DNA of 64,000 nucleotides from Melieria omissa. Lineage: Eukaryota > Arthropoda > Insecta > Diptera > Ulidiidae. Of the stretch, positions 1 to 12,820 are shown in pieces. Both the position numbers and the translations under genes were made by a program. Position 1 is the first letter of the stretch. Every line of letters begins with the position of its first letter. A model generated the notes under the pieces. That model did no database searches. It had not been told where the DNA came from and worked only from the letters and a program-made list of their open reading frames with translations. Location of the stretch: contig OZ020267.1 in NCBI GenBank assembly GCA_963971225.1, forward strand, positions 32,627,298-32,691,297. The letters run 5' to 3'.

Positions 1-1
1 C

Positions 2-1142
2 AAGAGCAGCACCACGTCGCTCGAATCAATAGCGAGCAATTCGCAGTCGTCGAATTCGCTGCCGCATTACACGCCCTCCACGCTGGCGCTACCCGCACTA
101 GCGCCGCTCAGTAACAGCAGCAACGCTATGGATGTGGGTGTGGCTGCGAATGCGTCGCAACGCATGCTGAATTTCGGCGCTTCGACTGATATGCATAGCA
201 GCGGCGTGGAGAGTGAATTGAGAGCGCATGAAATCAATCAGATTGTGAAACAATTTGTTGTGACAAACAACGATAATAACAGCATACATAACAACAACAA
301 CAATAGCTGTGAAAACAGTTACCACAGCAACAGCACTTACCACAGCAACAGCAGCCACAATCACCACATGCATTTCATGCATCACAGAAACAGCGATTCG
401 AATTTTACATCGGCGCTGGGTTCGTCGTCGTCATTGCCCACAACCGAGGACTTGCTGAAGCAAGAATTGTTGAGCGTGTGTGAGAACAGCTCTGCCTATG
501 CCAGTTCGGAGGACACTGGTTTGGGCGGCTTAAGTGAGACTGAACTGATGGCTGGCGCACATGATGCCGGTAAGTAAATTGGAAAATCATAGTCAACGTT
601 CGTTATTTGCTTCGACTATTCAATATTGAATTTGTTGTACATTTTCCAGACGATATTCCCCTGGTTGATTCAGGTTTGTTGGAGGAGCACGATTTGGCTA
701 ATGCGCTCAGTTCGTTGCCCGAGGACGCATTCAATGAATTGTTCACAGCAGGTAATAAGAACGAAATTAGTTTCCATTAACATTGTGACTCTGTGCTGTT
801 ATTTGGTTTGCAGTACACCAAGAGGAGCGCGACGAGGTGGAACGTGCACTTGAGCTGGCCGACAAGCATTTGAAAAGCTTACAGCAAACCATTGGCATTG
901 ACTTTTTCGGCGATTTCGCTGACGTGCACGATGGGATACTGGCCGACACTGACATGTGCAGCAAAATGGGCATTATCTCATCCTCAATGCACTCGTCCAT
1001 GTTGAACTCGCCCGACACTTCCGGCATCGACACGTCGACACTGTTCATTGACAGCGGCAGCAACAGCGCGGGCGCCGGCAGCACAGGTGCGACGGGGAGC
1101 TGTCCCGCCGTGGTCGATATACGCGGCCTAGTGCAGACGTAA
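2..1142 (+). CDS. 3' part of an unrecognised Ser/Asn-rich protein (last three exons)
   Basis: Three exons join in phase: 2-569 (open at the window edge; donor GTAAGT), 650-751 and 814-1142, ending in TAA. Both introns are short (about 80 and 62 bases) with pyrimidine-rich acceptors. The visible part is about 337 residues. It begins with a Ser/Thr-rich stretch, then Asn and His/Ser/Asn runs, and an acidic segment containing LLKQELLSV and SSEDTGLGGLSETELM. The last exons hold alternating acidic and hydrophobic runs (DDIPLVDSGLLEEHDLANAL, then a helix-like EERDEVERALELADKHLKSL). The protein ends in RGLVQT. No enzyme motif or DNA-binding domain is in view. The low-complexity and acidic/hydrophobic composition resembles the C-terminal activation region of a transcription regulator, but that is inference. 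I do not recognise the family. The N-terminal part, which would decide it, lies outside the window. Confidence 0.75.
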
Positions 1143-3831
1143 AACAGGCGCCTCGGCACCAGCCAGCTACGGCATAATTTTAATGGCGTTATTATAAATG
1201 AAAAAGAAACAAAAGTAAATACACACTTACATATTTAATTCAACATGTAAGTGAACATTTAATTATTTACATTATATATAACGGTAAAATAATTTAACAA
1301 ACCAACAACAACAATAGGTAGTAGTGCGATAATTAGTGAAGGGTTTCGCAAAGATTTCGGCAATTTTAGATGCATTATTATTATACAAAAGTTACGCTTT
1401 GAATTGCACAGAACTTTGGTTTGGTTTGTTCTCATTTTGTATGTGTCTTATTCGGTTTGTTTTTGCCACTAGGATTGCCCGAAGTTTTGTGAAACCACTC
1501 AAATTATTATATTCTATGTATTTATGCTCTTACATATGTATATGTATACTGATACGGTAAAATTATAAAATGAAAAACTAAACAAAAAAATGTTAAAATG
1601 TAAAGTGAAACTCTAGCGAAAAAATTAAAGTATCACACAGAAACTTGCGTATACAAAGATTGAGTAGACTGGAAGTGTGATGGACAGCATGTGTGGCCGA
1701 ACTCTTCTGGTATTAAAGCGTAAGCATAAATGTTGTAATTTATGAAATTATGTAAACAAATATTAATGGAAGTAATTGAAAAACAAAACGAAAATGAAAA
1801 ATCACTTTTATTGTAAAACCGCAAACGAGGCAGCAACAGCATAGCAAAAACGAAAACAAACAAACAAAACAAAAACAGTAGCAGCAGCAGCCAAGTTTGG
1901 GCTGCTAACGCTGACCCCAACATGCGACTAGAAGTTGCACTAAAAATCGTTAGATAAAAGTGAAAATAAAGCAGACATAAGAACATGCAAACACACACAA
2001 TTAGAATAATGCACTTTTGAACTTTAAAAGTTTAATTTCTCACGCTCATTTGAATTGTATTGGATGAATATGATTTGGACTTTAGTAAGAAATTCTTGTG
2101 CTCATGTTGTGCGATTTCTGAAATAAGGCAACAACAACGGAAAAAACACATAGAACTGCACACAACACACTTTGGCCAATGTCGACTTGTTGTTGCTTCA
2201 GTGTGGAGCTGGAAATTGAGTAGACGTTAGACCGCACATCGTATTATTACATTTTACTATAAAAAAAACAACTACTACTTTAAGGCACCGCTTTAAAAAA
2301 AAGTTTTCTGTTTCGGTTTTATTTCTATGTTTTTTTAGTTTACGTTTACGTTTGTGTTTTTGGTTTTGTTTTGATATTTTACTTTCTTATACTTAACACA
2401 AAAAATGAAACAATGTTTTTTAGTGATAAAATGCTTTAGTTAAATGTTCTTTTCTTACATTAATTACTACCTGGAAGTAAATGACTTGGAATTGCTACAT
2501 AAAATTATATGTGGCATGCGTGAACTCTGTATGTATGTATGTATGTATGTATGTATGGATTTTCCCAACTATTGTTACTGCATTACATTTACAATTAAAC
2601 GTTTAAGCTATACTAAACCGATGTCTGCCTGTCTGTAAGCATGTTTGTCTGTTGACTGTCTGTCTGTCTGTATGCATGTATTATATCTCACAAAGATGGA
2701 TTTTATAATATTTAGAATTTCTATTGCTCTTGCGCCCTCCCCACTCTTACAACAACAGCAACAACATACAACTATAGCCGTAATTAGCTTTAGCATTTAT
2801 CATCTCTGCCAAACTCATGTCTCATTTGCATGCGCCATGCAACCATCGACCACTTTCGAGTATTATTATTAATCGCCCATGTAAATTTGTTCATGCCTAC
2901 CATCCCGCTCGCCCCGCCCCTGTCCCCAATCATTCTATGCGCCCGCTTCACACAAGCGTTGCGTTTGCCACCTCCTCCCCTGTACTATATACATAAATAC
3001 AATAACGAGTTGAAATATTGCAACAAACAAAATGAAAGTAACTATTTTTAAGCGACTTATTCGGTAGCAATTAAGTTTGAGTTAGCACATCCAAATTCTA
3101 CCGTTTTCCACAAGCATAAAGAGTAGAAAAGCAAAATATTTTGTGTGTCCTAACAAAATTGAAAATGAAGCAACGTCGGCTTTTCTGTCGCTACTTTGTT
3201 GCATTTTCTCAGTTCTTTTCAAAGTATGTGTGTGTGTGAGTCATTAGCATTGCAACGCATGCAACAAGTGAAAACTGAAATTGTAAAGGTAGTACACGAA
3301 CAAAATTGATGTTTTTATCGTTTAATTTTACTTTACGCTCTTTTTATACGAATAAAATATTTGTCTTACTGATTGTTTTCCTTTTTCGTAACTAAATTTA
3401 ATGCTGCAACACTGAAAATTTACAAATACAAAAATGAAGCGAACAGTTGCAACAGTTGCCGTTGTTTTGTAGCGAACAATACAGTTTTTTTACTTACGAT
3501 TTAGTAAAGTTCTTTCGTAATCTTTGCATTTGTGATTTATTTTTGTAATTAAAATCAAATTTTTAACAAAACTGAATAATCTGAAAAAAGGAATTTTTTA
3601 GAAAATAAAACAAGAAAAAAACAAAAAAAAAATAAACAAACAAAAAATATTTCGCTTTTATTGCTGAGACAAAGTAAATGTACAAATGATGTACAAAAGT
3701 TCCAAAACATTGGGATACAGATGTGTTTGGATTTCGGCAGGTTGCAGATATACAGGATTTCCAACAAGAGGTGTTATTTTGGTATTCAAAGAAAAATGCC
3801 ATTTTTTGAGATAAATGATCGGATGTTTATT
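1143..3831 (+). other. 3' flank and probable long 3' UTR of the first gene; no further gene seen
   Basis: AT-rich sequence after the TAA stop at 1140-1142. It has several AATAAA-type signals (for example near 1967 and 3350), a TATG microsatellite at about 2529-2557, and TCTG repeats near 2660. The short open frames here have simple-sequence composition and no recognisable domain. Some of it is probably 3' UTR of the upstream gene. The two neighbouring genes converge on this stretch. Confidence 0.5.
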
Positions 3832-4690
3832 TCATAATAAAGAGGAAGGTATGCCGTTAATAATGTAATAAAAAAACAATAAACAATAAACAAAAAAACA
3901 AAAAAAGTAATAATGAAAAACAACATCAGCCAAATGGCCACTACGACCACGCTTACAGGACCATATCCTTTTCATGAAATTTTCCATAACCAAATCGCAA
4001 AGTGGCTGCCCTATGTACTCGATAGCCTCACGAATTCTATCTTTGAGGTCTTGAATCGACGCTGGGCTGTTGGCGTACACCTTATCTTTCACGTGGCCCC
4101 AAAGGAAGAAGTCACAAGGTGTTAAATCACAAGATCTCGGTGGCCAATTGTGATCACCTCTTCCAGAGATAACACGGTCCGGAAACTTTTCCCGCAATGG
4201 TTTCGTTGCTTGTGTGGCACGTAGCGCCGTCTTGTTGAAAGTAAACGTTGTCCAGATCAATACCATCCAACTCCGACCATAAAAAATCATTAATCATCTC
4301 TCGATAGCGCAATCCATTCACCGTAACTGTTGATCCAACCTCATTTTCGAAAAAGTAAGGTCCAATGACCCCGCCGGACCATAAACCGCACCAAACAGTC
4401 ACACGTTGAGGATGGAGAGGCTTCTCAACAATAACTCTTGGGTTTTCCGAGCCCCAGATGCGACAATTTTGCTTGTTGACGTAGCCACCGAGGTGGAAAT
4501 GGGCCTCATCAGTCAAGATGGTTTTTCGATGGAATTCCGGATCATTTTCATGCATTTCAAGGACCCAATCAGCAAAGACACGACGTTGTTGATGATCGGT
4601 CGGCTTGAGTTCTTGTGTTAACTGAACTTTATAAGCCTTAAGACCCAAGTCTTTATGCAAAATACGGTGTAATGAACGACGAGGATTCAA
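3832..4690 (-). pseudogene. Broken Tc1/mariner-superfamily transposase
   Basis: Two overlapping minus-strand frames give one transposase broken by a frameshift near 4190-4215. The upstream frame (from 4690) contains a TDEAHFHLGG motif, IWGSENP, VTVWCGLWSGGVIGPYFF and the second catalytic block FQQDGATCHTS. The downstream frame supplies NWPPRSCDLTPCDFFLWG with the third acidic residue, then the C-terminal region. These are the three D-containing blocks of a Tc1/mariner DDE transposase. The N-terminal DNA-binding domain is missing before 4690, so the copy is 5'-truncated as well as frameshifted. It lies between the convergent first gene and the cadherin gene and has no sign of host use. Confidence 0.8.
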
Positions 4691-4976
4691 AATTAAACTC
4701 CATCCCGAAAGGGTTAAATGTCGGTTTCGTACAAAAATTGCGTGGCAAATATGGTTTGCAATGATATTTGGCTCAAAAGTGCATCACAGCGCTGCCATTC
4801 CATCCCATTTTATGAAATAATCTCTTGCACTTTGTTTTGTAGAAAATAATTTATTTACAAAGTGACTTTAATTGCAATTACTTTGCATACATTTCTTTCT
4901 ATAAATACCTCAACTAATTTCAATAAATAATTTTTTTTCATAAAACTAAACTGCAAAATGTTGTTTCTGTGCAGTT

Positions 4977-7900
4977 TTAAAGTTCCGTAGTCTCCAGTTT
5001 TCTTGCCAATATTTGGGCATTGTTCGTTAGTTTGTCGATTTGATTGTACACATTAAAGTGGCGATTTAGATCGTTGGTATGATTGAACAGCTTGGCAGTG
5101 CCTTTCAATGTTTCGTGTATGTCCTGCGTGCCAATGGCGAGAAAATTATCATCTAGTGAGTCTTGGCCTCCTTGACTGCAATTACAATTGTCACTAACTA
5201 TTGCAAATATTGAATATTGCCAGCTACCTTAGATTCTCCTCATTTTTAAACCACTCATTTTCGTATCCTTTCAACCAGATGGGATTCGAGCCCTGCACAC
5301 TATGCTTGTTGGTGTTTGGCACACGTGTCGCTGGTTCGGTGTTGTTGTGCAGCGATAGCGATGAATTGCCTGGTGTACATATGAAAAAATATAGTAAAAA
5401 GTATAGAAAAGTATAGAACGCATTTTTCTTACGGAAAATATTGACTTTGGCCGCTCTGAGCTGACGTCGATAGCCTTTGCGCTGTGAGGCACACAATGCC
5501 AACGTGACCACCAACAAACTGGCCAGAAATAGATTCGTGAAAATCAGCCACACAAACATGGGCTTCGGCGGTCCAGCCACCAGCAGTTCCGCTTCGGCAG
5601 CCTGTGTGTCCAGCACGTTGAGCTCTTTGAACAACTCGTCCAAATGCTCGATGTGCAGGTCTATGAGTTTCAGCACCTCGGCCACTTCGTAGATGGAGTT
5701 GTCCTCCTTTTCCACCAGATGCATGTACAAATCGGTCTTGGTTTTATCTACCGAACCATCCTTGTTCTCGTGCACCTTGATCTCGTCGATGTTGACAATG
5801 GAGTCTGTCACATTGCTGAGTGTGCTGCAAGCAGGAAATACAAAAATGAAAATGTTGTCGATTGATTGCCCAACTGCCATACGCACTCTCGGAACACATC
5901 GATCTTTGCGCGCAACTCATCCGGTTGCAGCCGAAATACGAATCGAACTTTCTGGTCCTCACGCAGCAGATAAATGAAGACATGCGCCACATCGCGCATG
6001 CCCAGTGTGTCATTGGCCAACACAATAAAGTCGAAGTAGCCCTTCATGCCCTTCTGCGGATCGAAGTTCAGCTGCACCTCGCCCGTCTCCTGATCCACGG
6101 TAAACGGCGATTTCCGCACATTCTCCAAGCCCTCGGACAGCGTCTGCCGTATCTCGCCCACTTGATAGTAGCTGATCTTCGCATTAATGCCCTCGTCCGG
6201 ATCCAGTGCTTCGACGCGCATAAATCGTGTACCGAAATCGGCGTTGGTTGTGATGCCGCCCGTAAAGACCTTCGAGCGAAAACGCGGCGGATTGTCATTG
6301 ATGTCCAGAACGCGTACGCGCACGCGCACAACGGTGCTGTCCGTGAGGAGCACCTCATCGCTTGTTAGTGTTGTGTTGCTATACTCGAGACTGTCTTCCT
6401 CCTCGAGAGTTTCCTCAGAACTGACTGAGCGCAAGTTGCGCGAATGCTTGTAGCGATCGTAAGCGTTCTGCTGTTGTCGCAGAAAGCCACCTTGTCTTCT
6501 GCCGATGCTGTTCAGGTGCCGAAAGCTTAGTTGGTCGACTTCGGTATCTGAACGGCGAATTGGCGACAGTGGAAAGTTCGGCGTGAATGGGAATTGCTCG
6601 TAGTCGCAGTGCTCTGTTGCTCTGACGAACAGCGTGTAATTGGCAATCACTTCGCGGTCGAGCTCTTTTTCCACGGTCAGAATATGCGTCTCGGGATCGA
6701 GTTTGAAGAATTGCAGCTCGTTGCCTTTGATGATGAAATAGCAAACCTGGCTGGGCGGATCGTCCAGATCATCTACTTCGTCCTTGTCGATGGTGTCGGG
6801 CAGCTTGATGCGCTCGGAGCCGGGATCGGCGTGCTCTGTGAACATAGAAAATGTAGAGATTTTAAAATTCTTAGCACTTCAACGACGTTTTACCGGTAAA
6901 ATTCACGAAGATCTCTTCGACCACAAACTGCGGCTCGTATTCGTTGACGTTGCGTATGTAGATAGTCAAGTCTAAATCGGTGCTCAGGGACGTCGGCAGG
7001 CCCTGATCGTACGCCTCGATTCGTATCTGCGTAAGAAACTGTTAATCATGAAAATAGTGTGAAGGAGTGCAGCGCATACCTCATGAATTTTCTGCTTTTC
7101 GCGGTTCAGCTTTTCCTTCAAAAACAATTGACCCGTTTCGCTGTCCATTTCAAAGAGTTTATAGCTGCCCAACGGATCGGGCTTGAGCCGATACCGCACC
7201 AAGGCATTCATACCGATGTCCTCGTCGGTGGCCATTACGTGCAGCAGCAATGCACCGACGGTAGTGTTCTCCGGTATGCGGAGCGTCGTGTTGTGCAGTG
7301 GCGTCACGAACACAGGTGGATGATCGTTATAGTCCGAGATGCAGACATCCAGTGTTTTCGTCACCACATTCGAAGGTACGCCCAAATCGCGGGTGGCGAT
7401 CGTCAGCGAGTGGTTGCCGAATTTGTTGCGCAATGAACTTCTCGCATAGATATTCGCGGTCCAGTCATCGATTTGTCGCAGCTCAAAGAGATCTGAAATA
7501 GAAGAAGAAGTAAAACAATTTTGTTTTTTGCGAAACTCGAGTTCGAAACACGAGTACTGACCATATTTATTGCCTTTGGTAATTTGAAACTCCAACCGAC
7601 CGTTGGGCGAATACGGATCATCGGCGTCTTTGCCACGTACGGTCGCAATTTTCTCGTTCAGCTCGTGATACTCTGTTATGAGCACACAGCTGGTCGGCAG
7701 GGAGACCTCGGGCGCGTTGTCATTCTCATCCAAAACGGAAATGCTTCAAAAATACGAGTATCAGCGTTAGATTGATGCTCTCGAGCAATTAAAGTGCAAC
7801 TTACAAGATTTGCTTGAAGGCATTGCGACTCTCGCCAGCCAAAAACCCGAATTGGTAATTGTCCCACGCCTCGATCACCAGCATATAGAACTCTTTCGAT

Positions 7901-10900
7901 TCGCGATCAAGAGGATCGGCCACGGTTAATACGCCAGTGTCGGCATCTATAGAAAATTTACCCTGCAAAGCGCGTAATGCTTTTAGTATTTGGATGTTTC
8001 TATATACTTGACCACATCATTCTTGAACCTGCGAGCTGATGCGATCCATGAGGAAAGTGATCTTGCCAAAATCACCCGAGTCGGCGTCGGCTGCCTGCAC
8101 AGTGCCCACTCGAGTGCCAACTTCGGCGTTCTCGCTGATCGTGTAGTTCTTAGAGCCGCCAATGAAGTACGGATTGTTGTCATTCTCGTCCAGCACCGAC
8201 ACGTACAAATCGACGAGTGTCGAGCGCGGCGGTACGCCAGCATCGGTTGCTCTCACGGTAAGATTCAACCACTGATGTTGCTCGTGATCGATTTTGTTGG
8301 CCACGACAACCTCGCCGGTCTGTGCGTCCAGATGCACCAGATTGCGCACCGTTGGATTGCCCTCGAGCGAGTAAGTAATGGTCTTGTTCTTGTCAACATC
8401 GTAGGCAACGATGTTGGCTATAAGGACGCCGTTAATGCTGTTTTCGGTGATGGTTTTGCGGTAGAACGGTTGCTTGAATTTGGGGTTGTTGTCGTTCTCA
8501 TCCTCGATTTGAATGTTGAGAAAGGCTTTAAATGCAAAGTTAGTACGGAAAAACTGTCGTCAAGTTACGCTCGTATATTTGTTATACCTTCGACAATTTG
8601 TTTGCCTTTGGCCGCTGCGAGATCCTCAGCAATAATTGCCAACTTCAAATGCTCGACCTTTTCGCGATCCAGCAACTTCTGCAACTAAAAGCGAAACAAA
8701 TGCTTCATTCTCCTTTTTATTACGGTCACCATTATATTTACCCGGATGTCGCCCTCAATGGGGTCCAAGTCGAAGGCGCTCAGATAGTCGTACTCGGTGA
8801 GCTTTACGAACGAGCCTTCCTCGTTGCGCGCCTCGCAATTGTTGCGATTCAGCTGGTATCGTATAATGGGCGCGTCGTCGAGGTCAATTGCCTGCACGCG
8901 ATATACCAATGTGCCCACGGGCGTATTCTCCGTGACGTGTATGGCTGGCAGGTCGCTCAGCACTGGTGGCTTGTTGTTGACGTCTTTTATGGTAATATTA
9001 ACTGTAGCCGAGTTCATGAGCTGTGCGCTCCCCAGTCCGCCGTCCAATGCGAGCTTCAAACACATTTACAGAATGCATAACTGTTAAATCAATCATAATT
9101 TGAATGGACAACACCTACCACCGTCAATGTGTAAACGCTGCGCTTTGGCGCCGTTAAATCGGGATCCAGATTGGCGCCATGCGCTACCGATATCACACCG
9201 GACTCCGAGTTGATGATGAACTTGTCGCTGGCGCCCATTTGTATGCGATAGACGATGACATTGTTGGGCGCTGAGCCGTCACGATCGATGGCCATCACTT
9301 GCAGAATGGAGCTGCCACCTGGCATATCCTCAGGAATCGTTTTGGCATAGAAGTTCTTTTGAAAGATCGGCGGATTGTCATTGATGTCCTCCACATAGAT
9401 CAACACCGGCACCACGGTGGACAGCATTGGTATGCCCGAGTCTCTGGCGCGCACCAGCAGATCGATTTCGCTTATGCCGTTGTCTACGCGTCGGCGCAAT
9501 CTACTCTTGCTTTCTGCCAGTTCCTCGTAATCGAAAACGTTCAGTGGCCGCAACACACCGTACTCGGGATCGATTGTGAAATTCGAGCGATAGAGACCTT
9601 CGACAATTTCGTACGTGATCTGGCTGTTCTCGGTGCCATTTAGATCAATGTCACGCGCCTCCAGCTGCAGCGGAGTTTCGAACGTTGCTTTGTTCTCCAG
9701 AAGCTTCGTCTCGTACTGGCGCTGCAAGAATATGGGCGCATTGTCGTTAACATCTTCAATATTCAGTATGATCTGGGCGGTATTGCGGTTTCCGATGCCC
9801 ACATTATCTATGGCTTCGACCGTGAGGTAGTGGCGTGATATGATCTCCCGATCGAACGATGCGCCACCGGGCTGTTTGATGGTGATAACACCGGTAATTG
9901 GATTTAAATGCAATCTGCCAAAAGAGTTCAAAGTTAACGCGGCGATTTTACGTTTTCAGATGAGTGAAGAACACTTACAAATGTGCAATGCCTCCGCGCA
10001 GATTCCGAAAACGTATGCCCATTGTGCCATAGTCGCCCGAATCCACATCGAACGCCTCAACTTTTGTTACAATGGTGCCCAGTTCGCTGTTTTCCGGTAT
10101 GGAGGCATTGTAGATCGACTGCGTGAACTCTGGAAAGTTGTCATTCTGATCGCGTATATATATCTGCAAGTGCGCCGAGCTGGAAAAAAATCACACTTGA
10201 CATTTATCTGCACGAGTGTCGGCAAGTGTTAACAGTTACCTCCATCTGTCTGGCTCATCAATTTCGCGCGCAAACAGTGTAAAATTGATGTCTTTAATTT
10301 GCTCATAATCTATGGTCTTGGAGTCTTTCACACGTATCATGAAATTCGCCTCGTTCACTGCTATCGCTGGCACGATCTCGAATAGATCGTTCGGCGGATC
10401 TAGGAACAGACGAAACGTGCCATTGTTGCCGACATCGTGGTCGGACACAAAATTCTGCACGTTGTCATCGATAAAGTTGAGTGGTGTGTTCGCCTGCGAG
10501 TTCTCGTTGACTTCGCAGCGGTAAATGCTCTGTCTGAATGTGGGTATTTCGTCATTGACATCCGTTACAATTATGGTTACTTCCGTTCTGACATGCATTG
10601 TTTCCTCCGAACCGCTTGTTGCCATCTGAAATGTGCACAGAATTGAACACGATGCATGATGGAATGCGGGGCGCACAATTGGGCGATTTCACGCTCAATG
10701 AATTTCGATTTTATGAGAAATGTTGTAAACACACACACATATAACAACTTACCTGGGACACCTCGGTGGCTGTTACTTTCAGGATATACGCTCCATTTAC
10801 TTGATTAGCTGGATCCTCACGATCGAGTTCGTGTACCGTATGCACAATGCCCGTCTGGCGATCGATTTCGAAGAGCTCGTTCTCTTCCAGCTCGTATTCG

Positions 10901-12820
10901 ACGGGATTGTTGATGCCGCGATCGCCGTCAATAGCGCGCACGCGCAACACTTTCGTGCCAACGGGCGCGTCTTCCGGTATGCGTGCCACGGCTTGCACTT
11001 CAACGAATTCGGGCGGTTGATCGCCCACATCTTTGACCTTGACTAGTATGGCAGCGGTGCCAGTGTTGACTGGGCCCTGATTGGCGCGATCGATGGCCAA
11101 AACGCGCAACTGGTACAGGCTTTTGCTCTCGTAATCCAGTTCGCCGGCGAGTCGCAGTACGCCTTTGCCCTGATAGGTGGAAATGGTGAAAACATTGTTT
11201 TCACCGTCCAACTCTTGCAAATAGTAGACCACCTGGCCGTAGGCGCCTTCATCGGCATCGGTGGCTTCGAGCGATGCTATGACGCCGGGTTCGCTGTTTT
11301 CGGGTATTTCAATAGCACTTTGATAGGGCCGAAAAATGGGTGCATTGTCATTGATATCTTCGACGAGTAGAAGAAAGCTCTGCGTCACGTGATTAAAGTC
11401 GTTGTAATGGTTATCGGTCAGTGTCAACACGATGGAGTATTCATCTTGGGTCTGTTGGATATAGAAAGTCATGCGCTCAGTGTGTTTCTTTTGTAAGTAC
11501 ACAGAAGATAAAGATTTAGCTGTCTGCCTAGCTGTCCTGACATTAATTCTTAACTATGTGAACTACTTACAATTACAAATACAACTTTAACTATTTAAAA
11601 GAAAGCGTTTGGAATTTATCAGCCCTGTTCCAGAATCCGAATCGGATCGGGAATGGATTTGATTCCGACCGTCGGTGTTCTACATTCCGATTATCGGAAA
11701 TATTTTCCGATTCAACCCTGTTCTCAAATCCGATTAAGTTCTAACGGATTTGGATCGGAAATTTGGTGTTCTGCATTCCGATTATCGGAAATTTTTGTCG
11801 AAAATAATCCGTTAAACAAAAAGCTGGTGGAATTGAAATCGGAAAGCAGCAAAACGAAAACAAATAACGAAAATTTAAGCAAATAAATGAAACATATTGT
11901 TAAATAAAACTAATTAATTAATTTTAATCACGGGAAAGCATAAGACTGCTGACCAAAGCAAAATGCTATTGGATTTTATGGAGGAGAATGCGGACGTCGC
12001 GAAAAGTTTCTGCAAAGGCGACACAGTCGAATTTGAAAATAAATGGAAGCATTTAACGCAGTCGCTGAACGAGCAAGGACCACCAACAAAAAGTGTAACG
12101 GGGTGGAAAAAGGTGAGATTTGAGAAGGTAAAATTTTCTTCAATCATAGACCTGAGTCAATTTTCATGGGTAAATTTTTACCCATTAGGCAGCAATGGGT
12201 TAAGGAAAAAAGCTGATCAAATTTAGCAGTTCTTTCTCTATTAATTTCTGTGTTCTACTTAAGAATTAATAAAAAGAAAAAAAACAGTCTCAGAGTTCCG
12301 TTTCTAACATTTTTGGAGACATTTTGGATACCATCACCTACGAATATTTCAATTTACTTGATCAACTGATTGATTCCATGAATTTTTCTTTACATTAGTT
12401 GCCTTAAATTTAATGTTTTAATAAAAAAAAAGTCTACTTCTTACCTCTCTATCTAATTCCTTTGCCAAGTAGACATTGGCCTCGTTGCTGTTCGTATTCT
12501 CTATGCGTATGACCTCGCTGTCGTGCGATGGTCGTTTGCCAAAGGTCAGCGCATCGTTGTCCGGATCCAAGCCCTTCAGAGTGTAGATGAGTGCGCCTAT
12601 TTTTGAACTCGAAAATTAAAGAATATACCGTTTCAACACGCGCTACTAGCTTACCGACAGCAGTTTCGGGACTCTCCTTCAATCGCAACACAATCTCCGA
12701 CTGCCCACCTTCGATGGCAAAGCGTGGTGGCCGATTGCCCGTGACCGCAGTCAGCAGTGTGAGAGCAATCAACAATCTGCTTAGAGCACGCAGAGGGTCG
12801 GAGCAGCCTATGGTGGACAT
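4977..12820 (-). CDS. Cad88C: Cadherin, single-pass membrane adhesion protein (Cad88C-like), complete
   Basis: Seventeen exons join in phase to about 1,969 residues: 12655-12820, 12445-12596, 10753-11487, 10240-10625, 9979-10179, 9119-9914, 8742-9053, 8588-8684, 8029-8525, 7805-7962, 7562-7743, 7080-7492, 6894-7026, 5887-6835, 5433-5824, 5228-5369, 4977-5175. The chosen ATG directly precedes a signal peptide (LLIALTLLTAVTG); in-frame ATGs upstream would bury it. Calcium-binding linkers of the DxNDNxP type recur about 13 times (EDINDNAPIF, EDVNDNAPIF, LDENDNNPYF and others), with DRE and DxD motifs between them, so there are about 13-14 cadherin repeats. Some linkers have diverged (KDVNNKPPVL, RNVNEYEPQF). 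A membrane segment lies near residues 1816-1837 (FVWLIFTNLFLASLLVVTLA), leaving about 130 cytoplasmic residues with no obvious catenin-binding motif. The family mediates calcium-dependent adhesion at the cell surface. The symbol rests on resemblance and on linkage to His4r and put; another fly cadherin of this class is possible. Intron 2 carries transposon DNA. Confidence 0.85.
11620..11806. repeat. Two direct copies of a 93-base unit with TTCCGATTATCGGAA palindromes
   Basis: The units start at about 11620 and 11713 with CAGCCCTGTTC and CAACCCTGTTC, and each ends in the palindrome TTCCGATTATCGGAA. They sit in cadherin intron 2, directly before the Myb/SANT fragment, and probably belong to the same element. 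Confidence 0.7.
11927..12112 (+). pseudogene. Myb/SANT-like (zeste-type) DNA-binding domain fragment of a transposon
   Basis: The plus-strand frame reads GKHKTADQSK, then MLLDFMEENADVAKSFCKGD, a W-K-L helix and GPPTKSVTGWKK. This matches the insect zeste-like Myb/SANT family, with conserved D-F-M, F-KGD, KW, L-GPP and GWKK positions. Known family members usually continue GWKKVW; here GWKK is followed at once by GTGAGA, a good splice donor, so this could be a first exon. No second exon is visible in the rest of the intron. Such domains occur as DNA-binding partners in Harbinger-type elements and as domesticated host genes. It is antisense to the cadherin gene. I judge it a transposon relic, not a host gene. 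Confidence 0.65.

Noticed and set aside
5693..9643. Plus-strand ORFs of up to 232 codons across the cadherin exons
   Set aside because: Antisense shadows of GC-richer cadherin exons; the minus-strand frames carry the DxNDNxP motifs and clean splice sites.
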